Assembly: GCA_964494325.1 (NCBI GenBank)
Contig: CAZBTJ010000006.1
Location: 7,288-71,287, forward strand
Direction: 5' to 3'
DNA length: 64,000 nt
From: JAIPFM01 sp964494325
GTDB lineage: Bacteria; Planctomycetota; Phycisphaerae; Sedimentisphaerales; Anaerobacaceae
The notes under the pieces were generated by a model, which was not told where the DNA came from, made no database searches, and saw only the letters and a list, made by a program, of their open reading frames with translations. Numbering within the stretch: position 1 is the first letter of the stretch; each line of letters begins with the position of its first letter. Shown here in pieces: positions 34,157 through 43,100 of the stretch. The translations under genes were made by a program, and so were the position numbers.

Positions 34157-35759
34157 ATGCACGCCATTCTGGCCTCAAACGCTCCTGGATTTCCCACGCA
34201 TCCAGTATCACCAGGGCTGCCATGTTTTCAACCACCGGGATAATACGCGGAACAATACAAGGGTCGTGTCGACCATGGACTTCTATGGTCTGATCCCGAA
34301 GCTCTGTATCCACCGTCTTCTGCTGCTTGACTATCGAAGATGTGGGTTTGACTGCCATACGAATGATTATGGGATCGCCCGTGGAAATCCCACCCGAGAT
34401 ACCACCTGCATTATTGCTAATGAACCCCTCACTGCTCATGCCATCATTAGACTCACTGCCCCGCATACGTGTCAGTTCAAAACCCTTGCCAATTTCAAAA
34501 CCTTTGGTAGCACCCAAACTCAACAATGCTTTGGCCAATCTGGCATCAAGCTTGTCAAACACAGGATCACCCAAACCAGCAGGCACTCCAAATATTTCCA
34601 GCTGAATCACGCCCCCCACAGAGTCCAGATCGTCTTTGGCAGCAATAATTGCAGCTTCCATGGCCTTGGCAGCCACAGGATCAGCACATCGCACCACATT
34701 GGATTCGATGACAGTGTGATCACAGGTTTGAGCCTTGATCCCGGCCACTTCAATGGCATGGCCTACAAAGGTTACGCCACGATCTTCCATGATCTTTCGA
34801 GCAACCGCCCCACCCATGACGCGACCCGCAGTCTCTCGCCCGGAAGAACGTCCACCACCACGATGGTCACGAATACCATACTTTTTATAAAACGTAAAGT
34901 CTGCGTGCCCTGGCCTGAATAGTTCCTTGATACCTTCATACTTCGAAGAGTCTTGATCCTGATTGTAAATCACCATGGCAATAGGCGCACCAGTGGTCTT
35001 GCCTTCAAATACGCCCGACAAAATGTGCACACGGTCTTTTTCACTACGTGGAGTTACCACATCGCTCTGCCCAGGACGTCGTCGATTTAATTCCAACTGG
35101 ATGTCTGCTTCGCTTATTCTGATACCAGGCTGCACGCCGTCCAATACCGCACCAATGACCGGGCCGTGACTCTCACCAAACGTGGTCACATGAATGATGT
35201 CTCCATAGGTGTTGCCCGCATGACTGCGAATGCTCATCTCACTGGTGATCTTCTGCATCACATCATCGGCCAACTCGCTGGGTGATTTTTCTGACGTATC
35301 AACCAAAATATCAGCGAAAGGTCGAATGACTTCATCCCTCAAAACAACCTCTTGTTCATACTGAGATCGTCCATCAGTCCCCTCCAGCCAGGGGGGAATG
35401 CCATTGGCTGTGGCCCGTTGCCACAGGATATCAGCCTCCGCCGACACCAATACAATCAAACCATTGGTTCGCAGGGCACGCCGATTGTCAGGCTCCATCA
35501 TGATGGAGCCCCCTGTCACCACAAAATGCCAGTCAAGATCACAAACCTGCTGTGTGACTTCGCGTTCCAAGTTTCGAAAAAAGACCTCTCCATGCTCCAC
35601 AAAGATCTCACGGCAAGTCAAAAAATGTCCATCGCGTTCTTCATGAAGTTGTTCAATTAATTCATCTGTTTCAATAATGGGCAAATGCGTGAGATCTACC
35701 AGCTCACGTCCCAAAGCACTCTTACCAGACCCCTTTGGACCAGCAATGACAATTTTCAT
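34155..35759 (-). CDS. aroC: Shikimate kinase-chorismate synthase fusion
   Basis: A 534-residue bifunctional protein. Residues 1-174 are a diverged shikimate kinase: P-loop GPKGSGKS (7-14), ETDELIEQL (the DTD motif region), FFRNLEREV (shikimate-binding Arg) and VVTGGS (GGG motif with the last Gly changed to Ser), then RDEVIRPFAD. Residues 175-534 are a full-length chorismate synthase: GESHG (189-193 region), NRRRPGQS, FRPGHADFTFYKKYGIRDHRGGGRSSGRETAGRV and NDGMSSEGFISNNAGGISGGIS. The two domains catalyse non-adjacent steps of the shikimate pathway, phosphorylation of shikimate and the final formation of chorismate; EPSP synthase lies between them. The product feeds the trp operon 16 kb away. 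Internal start at M175 has no clear ribosome site, so a true fusion is favoured. Confidence 0.92.
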   Translation of the reverse strand: MKIVIAGPKGSGKSALGRELVDLTHLPIIETDELIEQLHEERDGHFLTCREIFVEHGEVFFRNLEREVTQQVCDLDWHFVVTGGSIMMEPDNRRALRTNGLIVLVSAEADILWQRATANGIPPWLEGTDGRSQYEQEVVLRDEVIRPFADILVDTSEKSPSELADDVMQKITSEMSIRSHAGNTYGDIIHVTTFGESHGPVIGAVLDGVQPGIRISEADIQLELNRRRPGQSDVVTPRSEKDRVHILSGVFEGKTTGAPIAMVIYNQDQDSSKYEGIKELFRPGHADFTFYKKYGIRDHRGGGRSSGRETAGRVMGGAVARKIMEDRGVTFVGHAIEVAGIKAQTCDHTVIESNVVRCADPVAAKAMEAAIIAAKDDLDSVGGVIQLEIFGVPAGLGDPVFDKLDARLAKALLSLGATKGFEIGKGFELTRMRGSESNDGMSSEGFISNNAGGISGGISTGDPIIIRMAVKPTSSIVKQQKTVDTELRDQTIEVHGRHDPCIVPRIIPVVENMAALVILDAWEIQERLRPEWRA

Positions 35760-35883
35760 AGTATCACCTTAGTCTAAATGGAGCTACTTGCCCCAGCGTT
35801 TGTATTCAAGAACCACAATTATGTCGATATTGACGCGAGATGTCAATCCCCTCTTTACTACTAGCCTTTCCATGCCTATCTAT

Positions 35884-35918
35884 AAAAAAAGCCTCAAGCA
35901 GAACTTTCTACTTGAGGC
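35884..35918 (-). terminator. Terminator of the SH3-domain protein gene
   Basis: Stem GCCTCAAG/CTTGAGGC (35891-35898, 35911-35918), extendable inward by AGAA/TTCT across one mismatch. On the minus strand it is followed by seven T residues (35884-35890). It lies 26 bases past the stop. Confidence 0.85.
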
Positions 35919-35943
35919 CTGAATTGTCTTTTTCGAAGTCAGC

Positions 35944-37167
35944 CTATTCGACCAGTTGAATCTCTGTAAACTCAACCAAAGCACCCCCTGAATTCGGATA
36001 GGCCTTGATTTTGCCCACCAATCCAACCTTCTTGCCAAAGTAGAGTTTCATGTCCTTGCCCTTGGCAGCCCCTACGGCTTTAACGTAACAGATGGTCTTG
36101 CCTTTGATATCTTGTATCCTGAAACGCTGAACATCGGCATTACCTTCAAATATGGTCGACGGCTTAAGAATTCCAATCACCGCAAAACGTCCCATGTCCT
36201 TAACTTGAGCAATACGCTCAGCAAGGGCCTTATCAATCTTGTCCTGAGTCTGCACTAACTTCTGTTCTTGAGCAAATACCTGTTGAGACACTGAAATCGC
36301 CAATTCATAGCCTTGGATTTTCTTGAGCGTAAAATCTGCATACCGACCAGCACGTACTGTGTCCTTTCTGGCGGCCATCTCAGTCAGCTCTTTTTTGATC
36401 TCAGCGTAATCTTGCTCACCAATGGGCTTAACCAGTTGAACTTTGATTTTTTCACGTATTTCATAGTATTTTTTTAGCAGGGATGCTTCAGATGAAACGC
36501 CTTGGGCTGCATTAGGGTCTACCTTGGACACTGAAACAACAGGCGTATTAATATCGTCAGGTAGTTCCGCCGGATTGGGCAAAATAATTTGAGGTAAAGG
36601 TACAGGTTCATTGATCTGGTTTAGATACCGGGCGCTAACCCACAAAAAACTGCCTTTAGGAGGGTGAATCTTGAAGTATCCATCCTTTTCTTCGGCTTTT
36701 AACTGAACTGTATCACCTCGATTCACGACAGTTTGAACCACATTGGAACTGCTAGGCTCTCTGTAATCAGATCCAGCATACACCTGAATATTCTTGCCTG
36801 TTACAATACCCGTGGTTGGAAAGTCAGCATTGATGGCAATATACTTCATAGCTATCCAAGAAAAACTACCAGGAGGTGGCACAATCTTGGCCCAGCCTTC
36901 TTCCTCGCCCAACACTTCCACGGTGTCAGCCACATTAAGTCTGCCACATTCGTAGGTTTTCATGCCCTTGCCAGAGCGAATATTGACGGCGGTGCCAGTC
37001 ACTTCAGCCTTGTAAGGAAAACCAGGTTGTAGCGACGTTATGGATGTTTGAGCAGAAGCTATTGAAAAAAAAGCACTTACAAAGAGAATGGCAGCTATCC
37101 ACCCCTTGACAAACGTACCCGTTTTTTCTTGACGGACGTCCTGGATAGTATCACAACGAGCCTGCAT
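35944..37167 (-). CDS. Secreted protein with two bacterial SH3 domains
   Basis: A 407-residue protein with a signal peptide at about 20-40. Two SH3b domains at about 52-113 (VTGTAVNIRSGKGMKTYECGRL) and 118-183 (VTGKNIQVYAGSDY...GDTVQLKAEEKDGYFKIHPPKGSFLWVSARYL) are known to bind peptidoglycan. A Pro-rich hinge (about 186-215), a long helical segment (about 225-325) and a C-terminal OB-fold-like beta domain (about 330-407, GILKPSTIFEGNADVQRFRIQD) follow. Probably a periplasmic cell-wall-binding protein. AAGGAG lies just before the ATG. Followed by its own terminator. Confidence 0.8.
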   Translation of the reverse strand: MQARCDTIQDVRQEKTGTFVKGWIAAILFVSAFFSIASAQTSITSLQPGFPYKAEVTGTAVNIRSGKGMKTYECGRLNVADTVEVLGEEEGWAKIVPPPGSFSWIAMKYIAINADFPTTGIVTGKNIQVYAGSDYREPSSSNVVQTVVNRGDTVQLKAEEKDGYFKIHPPKGSFLWVSARYLNQINEPVPLPQIILPNPAELPDDINTPVVSVSKVDPNAAQGVSSEASLLKKYYEIREKIKVQLVKPIGEQDYAEIKKELTEMAARKDTVRAGRYADFTLKKIQGYELAISVSQQVFAQEQKLVQTQDKIDKALAERIAQVKDMGRFAVIGILKPSTIFEGNADVQRFRIQDIKGKTICYVKAVGAAKGKDMKLYFGKKVGLVGKIKAYPNSGGALVEFTEIQLVE

Positions 37168-37288
37168 TTTTGTTCTCCTTAACTTGTGCTTATCAGCTTT
37201 TCAATACTGGAAAGTCCCATGATCATCTTTTGGAAGTTGAAGTTACCACCGGCATGACCGGTTGTCAATGTGTTTTTGACACGGGTAG

Positions 37289-38482
37289 CTATTGGCCGGC
37301 TTTCAGACGTTTGAGTTCATTTTCACACATGGTCATTTGGTCTGGATCAGTCAACTTTTCGGACGCCAAAGACAGGTGTTTAATGGCTTGATCTGACTGG
37401 TGAAGATAGCGTGCATAAATCAGCCCTAGCATCAGCATGACCTGATTTAGATGCTCATACTGTTTATAATGCAGAAGAAATTGCTCGTACGCGATGGCAG
37501 ACTCCGTATAGCGGCCTTCACTGGCCAATTGATTGGCCACATCAAGCAGGGATTTATGTGCAATGATCTGTTCCTTATCTAATGCCATAAGTTCAAGATA
37601 CACCTCTGCTGCCAAAGACAGGTTGTGTTCACTGATTCGTGTGGCAATAGTCCCTCTCAAAGCTTGAATCTGGGCTTCTTTTTCCAACTGTTCTGGCGTT
37701 TTCGACACCACCTTGGCCCGCACCGAACGTCTTCCGGAAGTTGTTGCATTCACATCAAAAGGATTGTATCCTGCAGAGATGGCGTCTCTGTAATGACGAC
37801 GTCGGTTCCATTGTTGGATCATGTCCCACAAATCAAATTGACTCTTCTGAATCCACCCGGCAGCCACGCACAGCACCATCACACCAATCCCGTACACATA
37901 CCCTGCAATATGAGCATCATAAGCCACGCCACCATCAGACGCTGCCAACATGTTGTCAATCAGAATCAGCTTAAGGCCAATGAACCAAATGGCCGGAATA
38001 TCAAATGTACCAATAAAAATAAACCAATATAAGACAGTAATCAAAGTCTGCGGAAACAAAACCAGATAAGCCCCGGTCACAGCTGCCACGGCCCCACTGG
38101 CCCCCAAGGTGGAAACCGGTGAGTTCATATGAAGGAGCGTGTGGCCCAGACCACTGAAAATGGCGCCTAAGAGATAAAAAAACAGGTATTTCGAGTGTCC
38201 CAGTTTGTCATTAACACTATTGCCAAACATGTACAAAAAAAACATGTTTCCCACAATATGCCACGTGTTAGCGTGTAAGAATGCGTAGGTCAAGAACTGC
38301 CAATATCGCCATTGCGCAGGTGTCAGCATCATACTATACACCCAAGGCCGTTTTATGGTCATGCCAGTGTATGGATCTGCCGCAAATTGCGTTAGATAGA
38401 TGAGTACATTTATCGCGATAAGCGCATAATTGGCATAGGGCGTTTGGCGTGGTCTAATACTGGTGCGTATGGGAAGTAGCAT
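37289..38482 (-). CDS. Rhomboid family intramembrane serine protease
   Basis: A 397-residue membrane protein with six TM helices in the first 215 residues. Motifs: HANTWHIVGNMFFLYMFG (70-87; His/Asn oxyanion region), catalytic Ser129 in GASGA, and catalytic His191 in YDAHIAGY. Rhomboids cut TM segments of membrane proteins. The C-terminal half (about 235-397) is a soluble helical domain with TPR-like repeats (ALRGTIATRISEHNLSLAAEVYLELM and later), probably a protein-interaction module. It is preceded by no clear ribosome site. It lies upstream of the SH3 gene on the same strand, 121 bases away. Confidence 0.92.
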   Translation of the reverse strand: MLLPIRTSIRPRQTPYANYALIAINVLIYLTQFAADPYTGMTIKRPWVYSMMLTPAQWRYWQFLTYAFLHANTWHIVGNMFFLYMFGNSVNDKLGHSKYLFFYLLGAIFSGLGHTLLHMNSPVSTLGASGAVAAVTGAYLVLFPQTLITVLYWFIFIGTFDIPAIWFIGLKLILIDNMLAASDGGVAYDAHIAGYVYGIGVMVLCVAAGWIQKSQFDLWDMIQQWNRRRHYRDAISAGYNPFDVNATTSGRRSVRAKVVSKTPEQLEKEAQIQALRGTIATRISEHNLSLAAEVYLELMALDKEQIIAHKSLLDVANQLASEGRYTESAIAYEQFLLHYKQYEHLNQVMLMLGLIYARYLHQSDQAIKHLSLASEKLTDPDQMTMCENELKRLKAGQ

Positions 38483-38611
38483 AAGCTTTACTATTGTTAG
38501 GTTGCTGTGTTTGGTTCAGTCATTATTTCCAAAAAAATACTTTATTTTGTGCGGAATTGCCATTACTCAATAGTTTTATTCCTGATATGCAGCCTAAAAA
38601 ATGGAGCTTCC

Positions 38612-39727
38612 ATGGACAATCTATACATGAAACAACGAGTCAAAAAGGTGCAAAACTTCATTAGACACAAGAAAATCGAATGTCTTTTGCTCATCACTCC
38701 AGCCAATGTCACCTATACCACGGGCTTCACAGGGCACGACAGTTGGGCTGCCATTACGCCACACCGAATTTATCTGCTCACAGACAGCCGCTACACGGAA
38801 CAAGCGGAAAAGGAATGCGAACACTGCCAGATCCTGGAACGCTCAGGCTCAATGCCACAACTTGTGGCAGGCCTGTGCAAACGTCTCCAAATGCTCAGAA
38901 CCCTGCACATAGAAAACGCTGTCACTTGCGCCAGCTTTTCAGCACTGAAGAAAGCCATCCCAGTTTCGATAAAGACCACGTCATCAATAGAAGATCAAAG
39001 AAGCATCAAAGATCCACAGGAATGCAAGATTACACGCCAGGCCATTCGTTTGGCCATTACCGCGTTTGAACATACCGTTCAGGAGATCCGACCAGGTTTG
39101 AGAGAGTTCGAAGTTGCGGCCCTGCTCGATTATCATATACATAAGCAAGGCGCCACCAACGCATTCGATACGATCGTGGCATTCGGGCCCAATGGATCAC
39201 GCCCCCACCATCAGCCTGGCTCACGTAAGCTCAAAGCCAACGATACCATACTCATGGACTTTGGCGCCAGATACCGGGGATATTGCAGTGATATCACGAG
39301 AAGCTTTGCAATTGGACGTACAACCCGCTTGTTTGACAAAGTCTATCAAACAGTAAAGCAGGCCCAGTTGGCAGCCATTGCAGCGATGAAGCCCAATGTG
39401 AAACTTTCAGACGTGGATCAAGAAGCCCGCCATGTGATTGAGAAGAATGGATTTCCTGTGTACGGGCACGGCACGGGACATGGCATTGGCCTCGATATCC
39501 ACGAAACACCCAGCATCAATCCGGAGACATCGGGCAAGGCGCAATCTGGACAAATCATCACAGTGGAACCAGGCATCTACCTTCCAGGTAAATTAGGTAT
39601 CCGTCTGGAAGAAGATGTTTTGATTACTGACAAGGGCACAAAAGTTCTAACTCAAGCATGCCAACAGGTTTCAAGATTAGAAGACTACCAGAGATTAACG
39701 GGGCGCAGGCATACCAGTACGGGTTGA
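38612..39727 (+). CDS. M24 family aminopeptidase P-like protein
   Basis: About 371 residues. The N-terminal creatinase-like domain (ECLLLITPANVTYTTGFTGHDSW) is followed by the pita-bread catalytic domain. The metal ligands sit in LMDFGARYRGYCSDITRSF (Asp, Asp), HGTGHGIGLDIHE (His), TVEPGIYLPGKLGIRLEEDVLIT (Glu, Glu). It is an Xaa-Pro dipeptidase or aminopeptidase. The frame is open from 38507, but the ATG at 38612 with TGGAG five bases upstream is chosen. Its 3' end overlaps the convergent lipoprotein gene by 33 bases. Confidence 0.93.
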   Translation: MDNLYMKQRVKKVQNFIRHKKIECLLLITPANVTYTTGFTGHDSWAAITPHRIYLLTDSRYTEQAEKECEHCQILERSGSMPQLVAGLCKRLQMLRTLHIENAVTCASFSALKKAIPVSIKTTSSIEDQRSIKDPQECKITRQAIRLAITAFEHTVQEIRPGLREFEVAALLDYHIHKQGATNAFDTIVAFGPNGSRPHHQPGSRKLKANDTILMDFGARYRGYCSDITRSFAIGRTTRLFDKVYQTVKQAQLAAIAAMKPNVKLSDVDQEARHVIEKNGFPVYGHGTGHGIGLDIHETPSINPETSGKAQSGQIITVEPGIYLPGKLGIRLEEDVLITDKGTKVLTQACQQVSRLEDYQRLTGRRHTSTG

Positions 39728-40147
39728 GGAATCTCCACCTTGCGGCCCCAGAGTGAATGAACCAGACTTGACGTCGTAGACGAAGTAGCCATTAGAAAGT
39801 GAAAATATCCAAACACTCTCGCCATTGACCTTCAATACCACTTCGGCCTTTCTCTCTCCCACATAAATATACGCGCCACCATGATTCTTTAGAGCGTCCC
39901 TTAATGCCATACCATGAAAATAGACCTGCTGGTCCGTAAAACCACAACGTTTCATGATGTCGAAAATGGCTGGCGCGTCTAAGTCAACGGCATTACCGTT
40001 TCTCTGAGGCACAATCCGTATCTTTTCAACGCGATCGGATTTGTCCTTACTACTACTTGAACAACCCATCAAGCCCAATAAGCACAATGCAACCATAATT
40101 GCCATCGCCAAAGACCGACTTTGTCTAGTTGATTGAATAGACTTCAC
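39695..40147 (-). CDS. Small lipoprotein downstream of the repeat-secretin
   Basis: About 150 residues from a GTG start preceded by AAAGGG; the frame is also open from an ATG at 40183 that overlaps the secretin stop codon. The lipobox LLGLMGC followed by SSSSKD gives a typical lipoprotein signal. The mature domain (about 85 residues) is alpha/beta (IFDIMKRCGFTDQQVYFHGMALRDALKNHGGAYIYVGERKAEVVLKV) and then a beta-rich end. No named family. Its position immediately after, and nearly overlapping, a secretin gene, with this size and lipidation, suggests a pilotin or accessory lipoprotein for that secretin; this is inference. Confidence 0.7.
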   Translation of the reverse strand: MKSIQSTRQSRSLAMAIMVALCLLGLMGCSSSSKDKSDRVEKIRIVPQRNGNAVDLDAPAIFDIMKRCGFTDQQVYFHGMALRDALKNHGGAYIYVGERKAEVVLKVNGESVWIFSLSNGYFVYDVKSGSFTLGPQGGDSSTRTGMPAPR

Positions 40148-40169
40148 AGTATTGCCCTTTCGTTCTGAC

Positions 40170-43100
40170 TCAATTATAAGCATTACGACTTTCCGCTATG
40201 GTTCTACGCAATTCAGCCTGGAAACTATCAAATGTACCAGGAAGATTTTGATTTGTCTTATTCTGATACCTTGGAGGCTGAGATGCATTCATCGAATTAT
40301 CCAGTGGCCTATTCACGGGATTATTCGACATGGCATTCAGATCGTTCATTGTGCTAGTGTTATTGAACATCCCCCCACCCATCAATGGTTCCTTGGGTGC
40401 TTCAACCACTGGCTCGGGTTTCGCCATGGGCGGTCTTACATTGCCACTGCCAGGCCGTACAATATTGGCTGTCACAAATATGGCGACATCTCTTGTGGCG
40501 ACATCTTTTTTGGTGTTGTCGAACAGTTTGCCAATAAGAGGAATCCGACTCAAGCCTGGCGTCCTTTTCTCTTTGATTTGTCTTCTGTTTTCATTCAAGC
40601 CAGCAATGACAGCCGAACCACCGTCCTTGACTGTCACCCTACCACTTGAGGTACGTCTGGTGACCACAGGCAAACCGCTGCTTCGACCGCTGGGATTGCT
40701 GTCACTCAACTCGACCGCAATGTCCATCATGATGTCATCTTCCGAGCCAATGTAGGGCGTAATACTCAGCTTGACGCCAGATTCAATCATCTCCATTTCT
40801 GATTGGCTGTATATCTGAGCATTCTGTGTTTGAGGTGTCAGCATAAAATATTCTTCTGTGATGACAGACATTTCAGATAGATGACCATCCTGAGCCATGG
40901 CTGAAGGGCTTGCAATCATTTGAGCCTTGTCATTTTCCTGGAGTAGATTCAAGCCCAAAGTCAAGGCGTTTGTAAAGGTATTTCCCAGAGAGTATCCCAA
41001 TTGAACACCCCATATTCCCTTGCCGCCTGAATCGTAATCAGCGTTTATAGCCTCTCCCCTGGAATGCGAAGCGAACAGACCTCCGGTCGCACTGGGCCAG
41101 GACCATTCAATACCCATATTCAGCAAATCTCCTTCTTCCATGACAACCACACGAGATTTCAACAGAACCTGAGGTCTTGTCATATCAAATGATTTCAGGT
41201 CACTGATGATTCTCTTAACATAAGAGGGTGCCGCCGTAATTGTAACCAAATGCCCTTTGGGTTCAGCCCTGACATATTGCTTGAATGCTATTGACAACAT
41301 GGCCACCGCAGCCTCCGCAGTGATGTATGTCATCTTGTAACTTTGAGTAATGGTACCTGGAATAAAAGCAGCATTGCCCGCACTCATCGTAGAGACAAGA
41401 TAGTAATTGGGCGTCTTTGTCCAAGTATAGTTGGTACCGGCCAGCATAATGTCCAAGATAGTTTCCAAAGGCCCAGATTCAAAGGAGGCAAATGATTGTA
41501 ACAGAACCTCTGCATCAGCAATAATCGGTATCCCAATCTCCTGCGTGATGATTTGGAAAGCCTCTTGTATCTCCTCACCCTGAAAATTCTGACCTGTGAC
41601 CCAGGGGCCTTTATCTGCCATATTAGGATCTGACTCAGAGCGTCTTGCCACATCATTGGCCGTGTTTAACTGGCCCTTAAGCTCCTTGATTTGCTCAACC
41701 AAGTATTTGTAGCCCGCCTCCTCCTCCATGCCCGGACCGAAGTCCCCGATCGTAGGCATCGTATCGTTCGCATCCTCCAAAGCAGCAAAACTGCCCTCAG
41801 ATGGTAAGAAGCTGGGCGTGCCGCGGGTGTCCCTAATGGGTCTAGGAGCGGGTTTGGTCCCCTCATCACGACTGAACGGAGTTTCTATGGCACTGTTATT
41901 ATTCTCTGGAGTGACATTATTCGCAACAGGTGCCCTTGGACGAGGCTTCGTCATGTCAATATTGGCAGTGACAGGGTCTACAAAAGGTAATACCTCATCG
42001 ATTTCCATACTGGGCTTTGTCATGGCAATTTCACCCGTCCAGCCATACGGCACCTCGACCTTGTATTCACCTCTTGAATTCGTAATGGTAGCACCACCGC
42101 CATTGTTTGCCGACATGCGTACTTCAGACAATGCTTCCCCATCAAACTGAAGCATACCTGAGATCGTGAGCATTTGGATCTTGCCAAGAAAATTAACCTC
42201 GCGATCATAGGCCATTGGGGCTATGTCCATTGTATTGTTCTGACAGATAAAACCAAGTTTACCAACAGATAGTTTTCCTGTTTCGCCATGCTCCAGTCCC
42301 AACTCGTAATGTCCCTGGGCATCCGTAGCAGTCCTGAGACCTCCCAGAGCACCAAACATGATGATCGCATCTTGGACAGGGCCATTGGGTGACGTCACAA
42401 TACCCGTCACTTTGTACACGATTTTTGAAGCAATATAGTCTGTATTTGAATAGTAATTCTCTTTTACTTTTTCATATATATTGGAAGGCGGATCAAATTG
42501 ATATCCCGCTAATTCGGGCGTAATCGTGCCTGACCAGTTGTAGGGCACCACAACCTTGTACATCCCACCAAGATCTGTCACATACCGACCCGCCGGGCCT
42601 TTCATGACAACACCAGGCAAACCAATAGAGCCAGTAATCTCAAAGGTCTTTGGAATGGCCTGATAACTCTCCCCGGTTTTGTTTTCTGTCAATGTGGAAT
42701 ATTGCTTTGATGCGGGCGTGAAATCAAACCCTTCTTTCCTGGGAATAACAGAGTATGAAGAACCATATCGAACCTTGACTTGATAGCTACCTTGAGCATT
42801 TGAAACAACAATCTGACCATCTAGATCAACCAACCCCTCCAACTGAACATTTGGCTGGCCCGTTGTACCACCAATGGTATAGAAGATCTCTTGGGGTGTA
42901 AAATTCTTCTCAACCAAATTTGCCATCACTCTTTCCAACAGGATCTCGACTGGCTGAAAGTAATAGCCATCCTTCTTTGGAACAATATCTCCCTGTACAC
43001 CCCAGTTCAGTTCAAAAGAATAATTCCCCATGGCATCAGAATAGGTATCTCCACCTGGATATCTAATAGGCACATGTTCTGCCCCTACATTGCCTGACAC

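Noticed and set aside
34266..34922. 218-residue plus-strand frame opposite chorismate synthase
   Set aside because: It lies entirely antisense to the chorismate synthase domain, which has unmistakable motifs. It is a coding shadow.
34155..35237. Separate aroC gene starting at M175
   Set aside because: No ribosome site precedes the internal ATG, and the kinase domain runs directly into it without a stop, so a fusion is preferred.
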